DNA of 64,000 nucleotides from UBA1732 sp045114235 (GCA_045114235.1 JBGUKB010000078.1:1-64000), one strand, 5' to 3'. Shown: positions 12,801-19,958, numbered from the stretch's first letter. A program made the numbers and translations. The notes: generated by a model from the sequence alone, not told the origin.

Positions 12801-15800
12801 AGGCCGTAGATGGAGGTGGTGACGTTCGTGCCGACCAGCACGGTGGTGTGGTCGTTGTCGCTCACGAAACGGTCGCCTTCCGTGCCGTAGAGGCCGGAGG
12901 AGCCGCCGTTGAACTCGAGGGCGGTGTCGATGACGGCGCTGCCGCGCTGTCCGTCGTTGGTGGTGAAGCCGACCAGGACGAGCATGCCGTTGTCGGCCTG
13001 GGCCGCCGCGATCGCTTCATCCTTCGTCGCGAAGACGTTCACGCCCGCGAAGAGGGCGTCGCCCGTCGCAGCGTCAACGGTATCGCCGTCGACGAATGCG
13101 GACTGGTCTTTGCGGAAGTAGACGCGGTCGGCGGTAACGAGATATAGGTCGCCCGCGTGCACGGCTTCGCCGGTGAGGACCTTCGCGGCATAGGATTTCT
13201 TGCCGGTCGGGGTGATGATCGTGACCGTGGAGGCGTCGAGCGTGACCTTGGTGGGATCGACGTCGAGGACCAGCGTGGAGCCGGAGCCTTCTTCCGCGTC
13301 GATGACGATCTTGGTTTCGGCGGGCATGGTGCCGGTGAGGGTCAGGACCGCGTCGGCGTCGATCGTGAGCGTGGAGGCGGAGGCGATCGTGTCGATCGTG
13401 CTGTCGTCGTCGATGTAGATGGTCTTCGCGGTGACAGAGCCGACCACGGAGTCTTCGATCTCGACGTCGAATCCGGCTGCGACAACGTCCATGCCGGTAT
13501 TGTCGCCGGTGATGACGATCTTGGCGCCGGCCTTGGCGGCCGCGACTGCATCCGCGACGGACGCGAACGCGTTCTTGCCGAAGACGAGCGTATCGCCGTC
13601 GACGACGATCTTCTTGTCCGCGGAGAAGGAAGTGTTCACATAGAGCTCGTCGAGGGAGTAGATCGTGACGGAGGTCTCGGTCTTCACGTATTCGTAGAGG
13701 CCGGCCTTCGCGCCTTCGAGCTTGATGGTCCAGTCGTTCACGCCGCCTTCGGCGCGGACGATCTCGTTGGCGCCGGTCAGGCCGCCGACGTTGACCGTGA
13801 TGGTCTTCGTGCCGGAGGTCGTGAGGTTGCCGGAGACGACGAGGTTGGAGGTGTCGGACATGTAGATGCTGCCGCTGAGGGTCAGGGCGTTCTCGAGCTC
13901 GGGTTTGGCCTTGTTCGTGAACGCGACTTCCGAGTCGGCGTTGATCGTGATGTTGCCGTCGATCACGGCGCCGCCGGTGACGTACAGCTGGGAGGTCGTC
14001 AGGTCCTTGACGCCGGTGAGGGAACCGGCGCTGATGAAGCCGGTGTTGACCAGATTGGCATTGTTCAGGATCAGGCCGCCGTTCTGCGTGAAGACGCCGT
14101 CTCTGGACGTGGCGCGGAAGAACAGGTCGCCTTCGTTCTTGAAGGTGCCGCCAACGGAAATGTCACCGAGGGCAGTGATTCTGCCGTCGTTGAAGAAGTT
14201 GCCGCCGATGATCGCAGCGCTGGTCATGACGAAGTCGTAGTTGTTCAGGTTGCCGACCAGGAGCAGCGTGACGTTGTTGGGCTCGGCGAGATTGCGGTAC
14301 GTGCCGAGCACGCCGTAGTTGTCGAGGTTGGCGGCGCTGATGACGCCGGCGTTGATGCCGCGGCGGTTCAGGATGTCGCCGTTGATGATAAGAGTGTTCT
14401 CCAGGGAGACTTCACTCTTGTCCGTGCCGTTCGAAACGTTCAGCGTACCGCCGGTGACGTTCAGGGCAGTGAAGTTCTCGACGGAGCCGACCTTCGCGTT
14501 GCCTTCGACGTTCAGGATGCGGGCGGTGCCCTTCGTGCCGCCGTCGAGAGCGCCGGTCACGGACGCGCCGTAGATCAGGCCGTAGAACGTGCCGTTGCTG
14601 CGCTGTGCGACCGTGCCGCCCTTGAGGGTGACGTCGACCGCGCCGGTGATGTTCGCGCCGTTGCCGATGGAGACGTCGGAGAACAGGCCGCCGGCGAGGG
14701 TCATGTCGACCGTGCCGATGGTGTTGTTGCTGGCGCCGACGACGAGCTTGCCCGCGCCGCCGGTGATGCTGGCTTCGATCGCGCCGACCTTGTTGGCGAC
14801 GCCGGTGATGACCGCTTCTTCGCCTTCGCCTTCGACGGTGGCGTCGGCGATGATCAGGTTCGAAGCGACGACTGCATCGCTGTAGACGAGTTTGTCACGA
14901 TCGGCCGCGGCGGAGGAGAGACCAGCCACGTAGTTGCCGACGGTGGAGCCGGCGAGCTTGATGGAGGTGCCCTGTCCTTCGGCGTACACGTTTCCGATCA
15001 TGTTGCCGCCGGTCAGGTCGTTCGTGGCCTTGCTCGCGCCGCCGTAGACGTTGCCGATGGTGGAGCTCTTGATCGTGACGGTGCCCGCGAAGCCTTCCTG
15101 GTCGGCAAGCTTCACGTCGCCGATCACGCTGTTGCCGATGGAAATATCGGCAGCGCCGACGGCCGCGCCGGTCAGGTCGATGGTGCCGATGCCGGCGACG
15201 TCTTCGTCCCCGGAATAGTCAATCGAGAGCTTCGCAGCGCCGGTGACATTGCCGACCTTGATCGCATTAATATTATTTGTATAAGTGGCGGAGAAGTTCG
15301 CGGAAGCGACATCGGCAGCGGTATCGCCGAGGACGATGTCTTTTCCGTTGAGGTCGATGTTGTGGACATCGCTGCCGGAGAACGAAGTCACGTAGTCCTT
15401 CGTCACGACGTCCGCATCGAACGTGGTCGGCTCGACGGACGTGTCGTCGCCGTAGACCATGATCGTGGTCGTGGCCTTGTCGGTGACATGGGCCTGCGCC
15501 GAGGCAACGGAGACGTAGCCCTTCGGGCCGAGTTCGGTGGGCTGGTCGTCAGCGTAGTTGCTGTTCACCAGCAGGACGGTGCTCGTGGCGTTGTGGAGGA
15601 CCAGCTTGTCGCCGGAGAGCTCGTAGTAACCCGGGAAAATACCCTTGGTATATTCGTGATCGCCGACCACGATGGCCAGGTCATCGGAAATGCCGGTGTC
15701 GGAAAGACCGGAAACGAGCACGGTGTCGGGCTCGGAGAGGTCGCCGATCACATAGATCGTGGAAATATTGGCGAGAGAAGCGACATTGACGGTGGAACCG

Positions 15801-16822
15801 AGCGCGATGCTCAGTTTGCCGCCGTCGGCCACGGTGATGCTGTTGGCGCGGACTTTGGCGCCGGCATTGACCGTGACGTTTTTGAAGCGGTCGATGGTGC
15901 CGGTGACGGTCTGGATGTCGGACGCGCCGAGGATCAGGTCGAACGTATCCACTTCCGGAGCGTCGCCGTTGCCGTTGCCGCGGATGTTGGCCGCGACCGA
16001 TCCGGCGACTGTGAGCTTGTAGGAGCCGGTCCAGTCGCCCGGGTTGTTGAAGTAGCCGATGTTGATGTCGCCGCCGACGCTGGATCCGGAGATGACGACG
16101 TTGTAGTTGGCCGCGACGGTCTTGTTGCCCTGGCCGCTGTCGGTCTGGACGCCGCGGAAGGAACCGCTCACGGTCACGTTGGAAACGGTGCCGATCACGT
16201 TCGCGAGACTATCGGGATTGTTCTCGTTGTTGAGCTTGCCACTGTGAATGTGGAAGTCGCCGTTGGTCACGGCCGTATTCGTCACGGAGAACTTGATGTC
16301 GCCCCGGATCGTGCCGTACTGCTGGTAGGTCGTGCCGCCGCCGATCGTCAGGGAGTTGATCGTGGAACCTTCGACGTTGACGTCGACAAGCCCCTCGATG
16401 ACGATGTCGTTGCGGAGAGACGCGGGAGCCAGCGTATTGCGGACCAGCGAGTTCACCAGCGTGATCTTGATGCCGTTGCTGTACGTGCCCGCGGATTTCT
16501 TGGTGCCATACAGGTAGTTGCAGGACGCGCCGGACAGATAGAGGCCGTAGGTCCCGTCGCTGTAGAAGCTGTCGTTGTCGACGTTGTAGTTCGAGAGGTA
16601 CATGGTGGCGCCTTCGGCAGCGTAAATGGTCTGGCCGCCGAGCGTGATCCACTTCTTGGAAGTACCGGGATTGACGGCGTTCGCACCGTCCGTCACGTCG
16701 CCACCACTGGCGCCGTAAGTTAGCTTTTCCCCAGTGATCGAACTGGTACCGCCCAGCGCGTCGATCGCTTCCTGGGATGTATACGCCGGATCGACGTACA
16801 CATTGCCTTGTGCTCTTGCCAT
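899..16822 (-). CDS. Giant modular beta-strand-repeat protein with C-terminal propeller
   Basis: 5,307 residues. The start at 16822 is fixed by AAGGAG (16836-16831 on the minus strand) and an in-frame TAG eight codons upstream. The protein is Gly/Ala/Val/Thr/Asp-rich and almost free of Cys. It consists of about 17 modules, each opening with a header such as YVNxxYT...G...L.FGxNAF..., followed by strand repeats of the type seen in parallel beta-helices (IxGxVxxxxxGxxVxxxxxF). The last 300 residues (bases 1797-899) form six FG-GAP/VCBS-like propeller blades with Ca-loop motifs such as GDFSGDGKDD. Large repeat proteins like this are usually surface-exposed or secreted adhesins. However, I see no N-terminal signal peptide (it starts MARAQGNVYVDPAYTS) and no autotransporter barrel, so the export route is unclear. 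Two tandem terminators follow. The role (adhesion, glycan binding or S-layer-like) is inference. Confidence 0.9.
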   Translation of the reverse strand: MARAQGNVYVDPAYTSQEAIDALGGTSSITGEKLTYGASGGDVTDGANAVNPGTSKKWITLGGQTIYAAEGATMYLSNYNVDNDSFYSDGTYGLYLSGASCNYLYGTKKSAGTYSNGIKITLVNSLVRNTLAPASLRNDIVIEGLVDVNVEGSTINSLTIGGGTTYQQYGTIRGDIKFSVTNTAVTNGDFHIHSGKLNNENNPDSLANVIGTVSNVTVSGSFRGVQTDSGQGNKTVAANYNVVISGSSVGGDINIGYFNNPGDWTGSYKLTVAGSVAANIRGNGNGDAPEVDTFDLILGASDIQTVTGTIDRFKNVTVNAGAKVRANSITVADGGKLSIALGSTVNVASLANISTIYVIGDLSEPDTVLVSGLSDTGISDDLAIVVGDHEYTKGIFPGYYELSGDKLVLHNATSTVLLVNSNYADDQPTELGPKGYVSVASAQAHVTDKATTTIMVYGDDTSVEPTTFDADVVTKDYVTSFSGSDVHNIDLNGKDIVLGDTAADVASANFSATYTNNINAIKVGNVTGAAKLSIDYSGDEDVAGIGTIDLTGAAVGAADISIGNSVIGDVKLADQEGFAGTVTIKSSTIGNVYGGASKATNDLTGGNMIGNVYAEGQGTSIKLAGSTVGNYVAGLSSAAADRDKLVYSDAVVASNLIIADATVEGEGEEAVITGVANKVGAIEASITGGAGKLVVGASNNTIGTVDMTLAGGLFSDVSIGNGANITGAVDVTLKGGTVAQRSNGTFYGLIYGASVTGALDGGTKGTARILNVEGNAKVGSVENFTALNVTGGTLNVSNGTDKSEVSLENTLIINGDILNRRGINAGVISAANLDNYGVLGTYRNLAEPNNVTLLLVGNLNNYDFVMTSAAIIGGNFFNDGRITALGDISVGGTFKNEGDLFFRATSRDGVFTQNGGLILNNANLVNTGFISAGSLTGVKDLTTSQLYVTGGAVIDGNITINADSEVAFTNKAKPELENALTLSGSIYMSDTSNLVVSGNLTTSGTKTITVNVGGLTGANEIVRAEGGVNDWTIKLEGAKAGLYEYVKTETSVTIYSLDELYVNTSFSADKKIVVDGDTLVFGKNAFASVADAVAAAKAGAKIVITGDNTGMDVVAAGFDVEIEDSVVGSVTAKTIYIDDDSTIDTIASASTLTIDADAVLTLTGTMPAETKIVIDAEEGSGSTLVLDVDPTKVTLDASTVTIITPTGKKSYAAKVLTGEAVHAGDLYLVTADRVYFRKDQSAFVDGDTVDAATGDALFAGVNVFATKDEAIAAAQADNGMLVLVGFTTNDGQRGSAVIDTALEFNGGSSGLYGTEGDRFVSDNDHTTVLVGTNVTTSIYGLNKAYTMNGNFTFNATNTNGGALYITGNTYTSVIDGDINASIVGSTFTSVYIGYGDFGTKEEDPIDINLTVEDSYLGRFYGINMSGSTPTKINANINVEVYDSTVGEHFYVIHTADWVANSGANIYQSTFTAGSVTVTMGGSSVTNTLRPGDSLTHGANALQVFNAPTTLHIVATEKSAVTRASWVMEWDTLIIDADARLELSNNLQFTTAYRGENLSTDVLDNAGTPINIYVNMSGYEGGTHTVITAGEIYTDEAMSSISVIGDNDLTGQCEIIVSGFRHVTANNSDRWVVSRIGVFDKTDDMYVNDTYTDDISGQTVGGKELFFGGNAHASFEKPLIYASEWGGTIVVTGGTYEAQNFNGNNVDVKSGVEFGTVTMGDRKASTLTVAAGAVIGSADGSGKSTMNVKGNAILGDVANFADVQVAKGAVVDFGDVSGSGISMFADNVITADSLNFSDAVITIDATNYLGSSHVVISTTDGITGDVGKIQILGNEGGEYSVFKTADGKEIVLKSTIPTNTFLNADYSEATTGTYLADGTYLEFGFNAFNTAADAVANLGNPVDDYTVTVTGGTLADEIHLNGANFAMEGGKVEGYIYGVDKTDASGMSITIDAGSVGGIALTAGEGVYSVTKAAITLGDNVTVDGVIAGADDTVLLLEGSSKVGGIEGVKLLTVSTASFLDSGYIDLSGGTIYLTGAAVATEEGTNLRKVISTTAGISGVTQYACDPGVTVYASGKEVFLMDLTRIYFDPTFTEEITGTTMFNGDVLQWGSNAFSDLNTAMGKVITGGTLYVTNYNEGLVNPSNTSALNLYVVGGTVSRLHPINRNRAPNDTHIYTPVTITIDGSLLPISPDENGQNNNADNSNFNDILGRGNTWERVNTSLSYHAPITITLENGRNDSNLRFFGQWATLQSTLSLTFKNWDIRGDLKPIFGDARAGTRDSGTGIGDPEVHPVLDVTFDNVTFGGGAKWIGLAQVTNWGQFDSISLTIKNSTIMPGTGGNNARIAAFGDGNNDRHSDASPIFFTVENSHVNALLSASGLTNNSVGGGNYATLIIKGSSNFIQWANWFQELDMNVDTFLSGGTITFRDSGIVKVDAKGYTGASKVLVSLSNGFANDAAGIELNLEQDAAKYQLLAGKKGLVIWDNDSVADLYYNPGYTSNDVVVGQIAPTGEAMALTVLDGEEVVVKGNAYGEEEGYDELVGFEAAKAALKAGNALYITGGTFGSSEELDPLYGTIADQDSTAFVNLVVSDGLFAGITIAEEGKTVSGNANLELAGGTFGFQYTDESVEPAVTGFTGGDIVGSKDSVTGGTSGLTISGAVNVRGNVTDFDKLTVTANATISGDLSVTALEIDCNDTLTVNGALDLKSIHLASAEYTGPSKLVLKAEGLADLDMKTITITADGDDKYYYNGKDELWLVSTDPGNVYLCSSFTEDVYGLSYNGDLLVYGVNAFKTMEEAIAHTTSDYTLYVLDGNFSGTYDLTSIGQVNLQIDGGSFGGFVIGDGADADHRSTVRITASTSAVTIGSLAGVAGSTVGYRVIANDVAGSKATSIATMDGIQYFRFRAGNNVNVSTGISYIEKGGELVVNMDGYKGGAGNLLAPANGIANFIQPVSGQTFSRTQVGAQNNADRLMPYYDETKKALVAVERGEFAFLDANATADRNGEVVSIDGKTATIVYGYNMSEWNVNAARYAVTGGTLFADGGTAGAFYYFFTAAPINVNVTGITTGGFVAGYNDDSTEKFRDGDFTAVITASTLTWFAAIAGQGNDSAHQEMVVGNWNAQTESYDDTAWNITISKGTHDTNDFRIARYANLSGGTVNVTVADYDLRGDLMLFDRVFNGKAEGQEDVQLKEVNVTLSNVNAPAAKWIQVWEPQEANNTYLTLTVTDSTFTGDTMAIGLFGSDTTGSWSGEADVYISGVTMADGNLNGGRGQTDGGLNNISGVRRLHVTGGTSQIRRVREFNSIEIAEGALLTGSTISMSEGEGFILRGTKDSDVATFAVVGTTINAPAEGVEIAAKYVDAAGEEIEGFKAVVGSTSVFVYRPGLDVFYGNDYGEATTGVSVVEEDGTNNYLVFGDNAVDTMKKAYAAVDDGRVNAKIQVMSASGSLYTFGYTTVVNGGEISNVVGGTNASVTMVNVGTDEAPEWVEQFNPAPDVASVDITINKGATVTNVIVAGGTFSKVTGDAAVTIADGVSIGGTVNGGEEDVTGISTLYFDGNATVKNVTGFDNVVLDANSLVNLTSFNGAAITIDASNFAEFTKKVLVVEGGFGDVKPAVSVIGAGFGYEFLDDGKTLLVTSDLVGNAYANADWTEADVHDKFIGDMALVWNKNAFSSVASAAAAVGKGSTLYIEGGTSAEAVTLTKGNDVIVSANTSGTAIGALAGDGGTLTVNTDFSVASISGFSALTAKAGTLTVAGGIEQAAGTTITIDMTGYVQAASDAVVLSTGTGIANFTDDDIVLTGEGSGAFHAYYSHIDNSIHAMRVDNFYVDIAFGTAGEGIVEGQTNSITGETLLWGVNAFYSLTEAVNKMSNGMGLYVNGRPGYDVSTQGKIANLYLTDSTVPVLINGYTNDDMIYFGDVEVNIENSTFITGATSYFLGTVTGTYDQGDGPWNHPNRIIGSATFNVTGSTMGSASGNQTLIGYNLTYIEGTELAPSLVTFNFTDSTIYDDIVFIGDSPVGKTDVVEIAGETVTFLGADVVINLNNVETPADKWWRIQDGDQSSQGTITVNIKDSTFGDGRNTMRLALDNNWGTGWDTHAPNSNSDFIFNLEDVDFKGYLLAGRLDYNSTRDAELTSFTGKKVLNVSGDVNVNYTYWFREMNLASDAYFTGTTLRMATTEAKINIDVTGYTGASKVFIDMATTVTKTVDPDSGEETVTVTGGFENITEAGISVIGLEEGSPYSLVFGYETAGETPVLNAVVLKGAVKDIYVNSDYTAETVKVGASYDGEALFYGENAFGSATEAIPALTADDAVLYVTGGKVTTSALKSNSISIDATAQLNYNGSDVITINGSLVNDGKFMISAAPFVDGTTTDILVLTATAIFGDGSFITDDSAYTINVVGNEVHLNMKKLDVFVNALWEGEEAGSVVEVPGGTAIIGSDAFATADAAAAAVSANGSITILASDVQFSNPIVRTVTATADSTVEGSEGNGLAIGTGTAVGSLTLQSGAVAVNANVRGKGVLTVESGAKVTGGLGMLTGAAVSFAEGSILDFDISAQSAGASASVTNYSILTGAPTITITIAADQADGTYALATEAASFSSNAVLQTSAGKIGDLVFGQKVQIDGIDYTLALDDNNVLSLTKEVFVAPITVTYANSEWTGAKAGDVVATGATFGYNAFLTGDEAYDTVVDYGEVKVLGGTASFTKDIAKTLTVNAEATIAGNAVFTTNVTINGTVAFDTQYAANGAQFGGFQYVTGDTKYTLTAAAVAGTWTLASDATGFASDIAFGNTTLKLGEAAIIGDFSYTVSLVDTNGDLILTVAAYVPPTPETPEVTYANSEWSNKQAGDTVTVGTKTATIGYDAFATLAGAIAGTTDDGKVFVVGGEVSFADGYSKTITVEAPATVVGKATFDTAITINGTVAFDTANATAEAAQFNGFSKVFGTTSYTLSVATAAAGTYLLASDAATFNSDVLFGNYTLKVGAEATVIGDFTYALAITDNSDLALTIAEKPVPPTPTYIAKSDVNANGISDVMFQYTGGQGQIGFWLDGTSTWQSTNATHPVDTWEVLGAYDMNANGKADSVLVGNVEVSGIKGAFIGYYLDAMDTDDNWVNISYLTNNEGYVWKNKVGNMTGNEGKNSILWHSTELGALGVWTDGTDNWVSLGAGYDANWEMIGCGDFTGSGKDSVVMSYAGGQVFYTVGIDGAATHLTNSDLGWEVRAIGDFSGDGKDDIVAFHAETGLVAMWGDGSTTNWSLVGQLDAADWFVVGAGDYNGDQTDDLLVRQYSTGMLGYYTNGDMSQWNVLGYGVDMSWTVIA
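2353..16804 (-). repeat. 17 protein-level header modules, partly in long-short-short triplets
   Basis: Header motifs start near bases 16804, 15583, 13651, 13127, 11899, 11253, 10575, 9363, 8543, 7863, 6680, 5913, 5371, 4043, 3612, 2896 and 2353. Modules 1, 4, 7, 10 and 13 are long (about 390-440 residues). Most others are 150-275 residues, except module 2 (about 640). Modules 7, 10 and 13 share internal segments such as AKWIGLAQ, AKWIQVWEP and DKWWRIQDG, and WFQELDM or WFREMNL. DNA identity between modules is low, so these are old, diverged duplications. Confidence 0.75.
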
Positions 16823-16852
16823 AGCTTTTTCTCCTTGGTTGTTAAGCTAGGT

Positions 16853-17182
16853 TTACAAGTTTGTTGCGAGATTGATACTTTTTGTGTTTGGTTTGCCTTT
16901 CTCTTTCTGGGTTGTGTTTGGGGTTTCCTTTCGGGTTGTTGGTTGAGTTTGAATGCGGGATGAGAAAAAAATCGTTCTGGTTAAGCTCGAACTCGCGGAT
17001 TCCGGTTCCGCCTGAACGGAGCCGGGGTCCGCCGGGGAGGTCTCCCTGCACACGGCGTCCCGTTTCCAGCGAAGCGCCCGGACGAGGCGGCGTTCCGGCA
17101 CAACGCGGGCGCACGCGAAAAAGCGCGGAGCATCAGCCCCGGCGCGGCTCGCCGTTTCCGCCTGTTTCCAGTTCGTCGTCAT
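16853..17182 (-). CDS. Possible small ORF in the leader of the giant gene
   Basis: A 109-codon frame starts at ATG 17182, preceded by AGGAGG with a 7-base spacer, the best Shine-Dalgarno match in this region. It ends at TAA 30 bases before the giant gene's start. The product would be MTTNWKQAETASRAGAD..., with a Ser/Thr/Lys-rich tail (QTQPTTRKETPNTTQKEK) and no family resemblance I recognise. Composition is not clearly coding, so this may be a spurious frame, or a short leader ORF involved in translation of the giant gene. Confidence 0.3.
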   Translation of the reverse strand: MTTNWKQAETASRAGADAPRFFACARVVPERRLVRALRWKRDAVCRETSPADPGSVQAEPESASSSLTRTIFFSSRIQTQPTTRKETPNTTQKEKGKPNTKSINLATNL

Positions 17183-17713
17183 CGTTTTGCCTCCTGCGGT
17201 TTCCCGCGGTCGTTCCGTTCGCTTCTCCGGCTCCGGGGTTCGGTTCCCGGAGCCGCTTCTCCGAACCGCCTGTGCGGCTCTTCGATCGAGTTCAAGTCAG
17301 TGAAAATCGTATCCGTTTGCCTGAATCCGGTTCAGGCGCCGCCTGCGCGGCATCCATCGTTCCGTCCGGCGTCTTTTCCGTCCGTCTCCGCCCTGCCTCA
17401 CCCGGCTTCCGCCGAGTTCAGTTCAAGTTCGGATGGCCGGCCTTCCGCCGTCCGGGGTTCCCGGCTTACCACCCGGTCCCGGCCTCCTGTTCCGCTCGTC
17501 TGCTGTTCGTTTCGTTCATGGTTCGTATCTCGTTTCGGTTTGTTCGTTCGTTTCTGTTCAACTCTGCCCTGTGCCGTCCTGTGCCGTTCGTCCTGTCCGT
17601 TTCCGTCCGTTCTTCCGTTCGTTGTTTCCGTCTTGTATCCTGTTCGATTTTTTGAGCTTGTTTCTTGTGTTTTGCCCGCTCACAGGCGTTTTATTTATAT
17701 ATTTCTCGCGTAT

Positions 17714-17741
17714 ATTATACACGATATACAGCGAAATTCAA
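17714..17741 (-). promoter_or_regulatory. Candidate sigma70 promoter for the giant gene
   Basis: On the minus strand TTGAAT (17741-17736), a 16-base spacer and a perfect TATAAT (17719-17714). Predicted start is about 17707, which would leave a leader of roughly 880 bases before the ATG. The leader is strikingly purine-rich on the transcribed strand (17280-17640 is almost pure C/T on the plus strand). Confidence 0.5.
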
Positions 17742-18524
17742 ATGTACTTTTTGTCGAAAAACATGTCTTTTTTAGAAATAATCGCTTTATGCTTAAAAAA
17801 TCCGAAAAGGCGGCGCAATTACGGGAAGACCTTTCCGCATGATTCGAAAACGCCGTGAGACGTGCTTTCGGGACACGGCGCATACCACCGGTCCTGCAAG
17901 GTGGCAAAGCGACATCCGAGACAACATCCCGGATGGGCATAAAAACGCCCGCAAAAGAACCCCCCGAAAACGGCGAAGAACAGGATAAGACTTATAGGTC
18001 ATATAAGACTTATAGTTTTATTTTGTTTCGCGATTTTCATTCTGTGTTTTGCAAAGAAGATAATAGCAGTTTTTTTACAAAAAGAACAACAGTTTAATAT
18101 CGGCACAAAGAATGCACAAACAAGACGAACGAAAATTAACAAATCATACAACCGGAAACCATCTGTTTTTCATGCAAAAGACACTACATGAAACGAAACA
18201 AAACTTTTCTACATTGTTTTGCTTTTAGTCATACTCTTTTTTTCGTGATTCCGTTTTATGATGACCGGATCATGGATCGGACGACACGAAACATGCTTTC
18301 CCCGGCTGATTTACCGATCGTCACGCGCCTTCGCGGCTGGCATCGCGCGAACAAATACTACATAAAAAAAAGCATAAAATACATTTCTTTTTTATAAGCG
18401 AGGTGATATATTATTTGGATTGCAGCACGCGGCCCTGTTCATTTCGAGCACGATTCGAACGGCCGCGGCACAGACTTGAACAAGCTTCCCATAACACTAT
18501 CAACCCCGAACAGGAGACAACATC
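17742..18524. other. AT-rich intergenic region between divergent genes
   Basis: The sequence from about 17690 to 18420 is much richer in A/T than its surroundings and has many T/A runs. A 69-codon frame (18188-18397) is present but has no ribosome site and no recognisable product. The stretch probably holds promoters for the divergent giant gene and the SASA esterase; TATATT at 18409-18414 could be a -10 element for the latter. No RNA gene was recognised. Confidence 0.45.
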
Positions 18525-19958
18525 ATGAAGTTCTTCCGTATGATGAAGGGCCTTATGCCGATCCTCGCGGCGGCCGCCACGACCGCCTGCGCACAAACGA
18601 CCGCGGAATCGCAGTTCGACCAGAACGTCGTCAAAATCCCCGCCGACAAGCAGAAATTCCACATCTTCCTGCTGACCGGCCAGTCCAACATGGAAGGCGC
18701 GGGCTATCCCGTCCTGCCGGAATACCTGACCGGCACGACGCAGGTGCTCGAGCTGAACGACCAGATGGAGTGGGTGAAGAACGTCGCTCCGTACGGACGC
18801 GGCTACGGCCCGGGCGAATCCTTCGCGCTGCACTATGCGAAACTGCATCCGGACGTGACGGTCGGCCTGATCCACGCGGCCCGCGGCGGACGCAGCATGC
18901 GTGAACTGAGCAAGGGCGGCCGCGACAACACCGACCGCGCGCCGAACTACGACAACCTCATCAAGAAGATCAAATTCGCGCAGGAACAGGGCGAGGTCAA
19001 GGCGATGCTCTGGCACCAGGGCGAATCCGACACCGGCAACCGCAACTACATCAACGAGCTCAACAAGCTCGTGACCGACGTCCGCACGGACATCGGGATC
19101 GCCGACCTGCCGCTCTTCGTGGGCGAGCTCGGCCGTTACGTGAACTGGACCGACGGCTTCAACCGGATGATCCAGGACGTCGAGTCCAAGATCGAAAACT
19201 GCAAGCTCATCAGCTCTCAGGGCCTGATGCACCGCGGTGACGAGCTCCACATCTCCGGCTACTCCGTCAATACCTTCGGCTGCCGTTACCTCGACGCCTA
19301 CCTGAAGATGCGCGAGCCCGAGACCGCGAAGAAATTCGCGCCGCTCCTCGCCGAAATCGAAAAGAAAATGGCGGAATACGACGCCCGCTGGGTCACCGTC
19401 GAAAACGGCGACATGACGATGGGCGAAGACCGTCCGCTCGGCTGGGAAGCCCGCCGCTGGGACCCCATCCGCATCAATCCCCACCGCGACACCGAAGTTT
19501 ACGCCTCCGCACCCGCCTCGCTGCGCATTGAAAACCTTGATCCGGCGACCGCCCTTCCCTCGGTCCAGGAAATTTCGACGGCTCCCGGCGCGGACGGCAT
19601 CGGCACCTGGATCCGCGACGTGGCAGGCACGCACGTGAAGGTCTCCTGCAAGGTGAAGAACGAAGGCTACAGCAAGGTCACGATCCGCATCCGCGGCGAA
19701 AACTCCGGATTCCAGCGCTGCCTCGACCTCCAGCTCTTCGACGCCACCGACGCCAAGGAATGGACCAGCTACTCCGGCGAATTCGACATCCCGGCGCAGG
19801 CCATCCGCGACCGCATCGGCATCCTGGTCGAAGGCAAAGGCAAGGCATGGCTCGACGACGTCGTGATCGAAAAGGTCAAGAACGGGCAGACCATCCCCGA
19901 CACCAAGATCGACGTCGAGTATGAGAAGAAGATGAACGAAAGCTTCTCCAAGCTTTAA
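18525..19958 (+). CDS. Secreted SASA-domain carbohydrate acetylesterase (CE6-like)
   Basis: 477 residues, starting at an ATG preceded by CAGGAG. The N-terminus MKFFRMMKGLMPILAAAATT is a signal peptide ending in an Ala/Thr-rich stretch before Cys, possibly a lipoprotein site although the lipobox is not canonical. The SASA/DUF303 fold follows: nucleophile Ser54 in GQSNMEG, the conserved HQGESD block near residue 164, and a late GDELHISG block carrying the Asp/His pair. The last ~150 residues look like a beta-sandwich carbohydrate-binding module (SGEFDIPAQAIRDRIGILVE, then AWLDDVVIEK). SASA enzymes remove O-acetyl groups from sialic acid or from xylan; with GH51 and AXE1 genes nearby, a plant-glycan substrate is more likely (inference). 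A palindromic element begins at the base after the stop codon. Confidence 0.85.
   Translation: MKFFRMMKGLMPILAAAATTACAQTTAESQFDQNVVKIPADKQKFHIFLLTGQSNMEGAGYPVLPEYLTGTTQVLELNDQMEWVKNVAPYGRGYGPGESFALHYAKLHPDVTVGLIHAARGGRSMRELSKGGRDNTDRAPNYDNLIKKIKFAQEQGEVKAMLWHQGESDTGNRNYINELNKLVTDVRTDIGIADLPLFVGELGRYVNWTDGFNRMIQDVESKIENCKLISSQGLMHRGDELHISGYSVNTFGCRYLDAYLKMREPETAKKFAPLLAEIEKKMAEYDARWVTVENGDMTMGEDRPLGWEARRWDPIRINPHRDTEVYASAPASLRIENLDPATALPSVQEISTAPGADGIGTWIRDVAGTHVKVSCKVKNEGYSKVTIRIRGENSGFQRCLDLQLFDATDAKEWTSYSGEFDIPAQAIRDRIGILVEGKGKAWLDDVVIEKVKNGQTIPDTKIDVEYEKKMNESFSKL

Noticed and set aside
884..16723. Three very long plus-strand frames (about 2,560, 1,480 and 1,190 codons) opposite the giant gene
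   Set aside because: They are antisense shadows produced by the strong codon bias and low-complexity composition of the minus-strand gene. Their translations are Val/Asp/Gly/Arg repeats without domains, and no ribosome site or promoter precedes them. The minus-strand frame has family features, a start signal and terminators.
18188..18397. 69-codon frame in the AT-rich intergenic region
   Set aside because: No ribosome site, no recognisable product, and the AT-rich context easily yields short frames.
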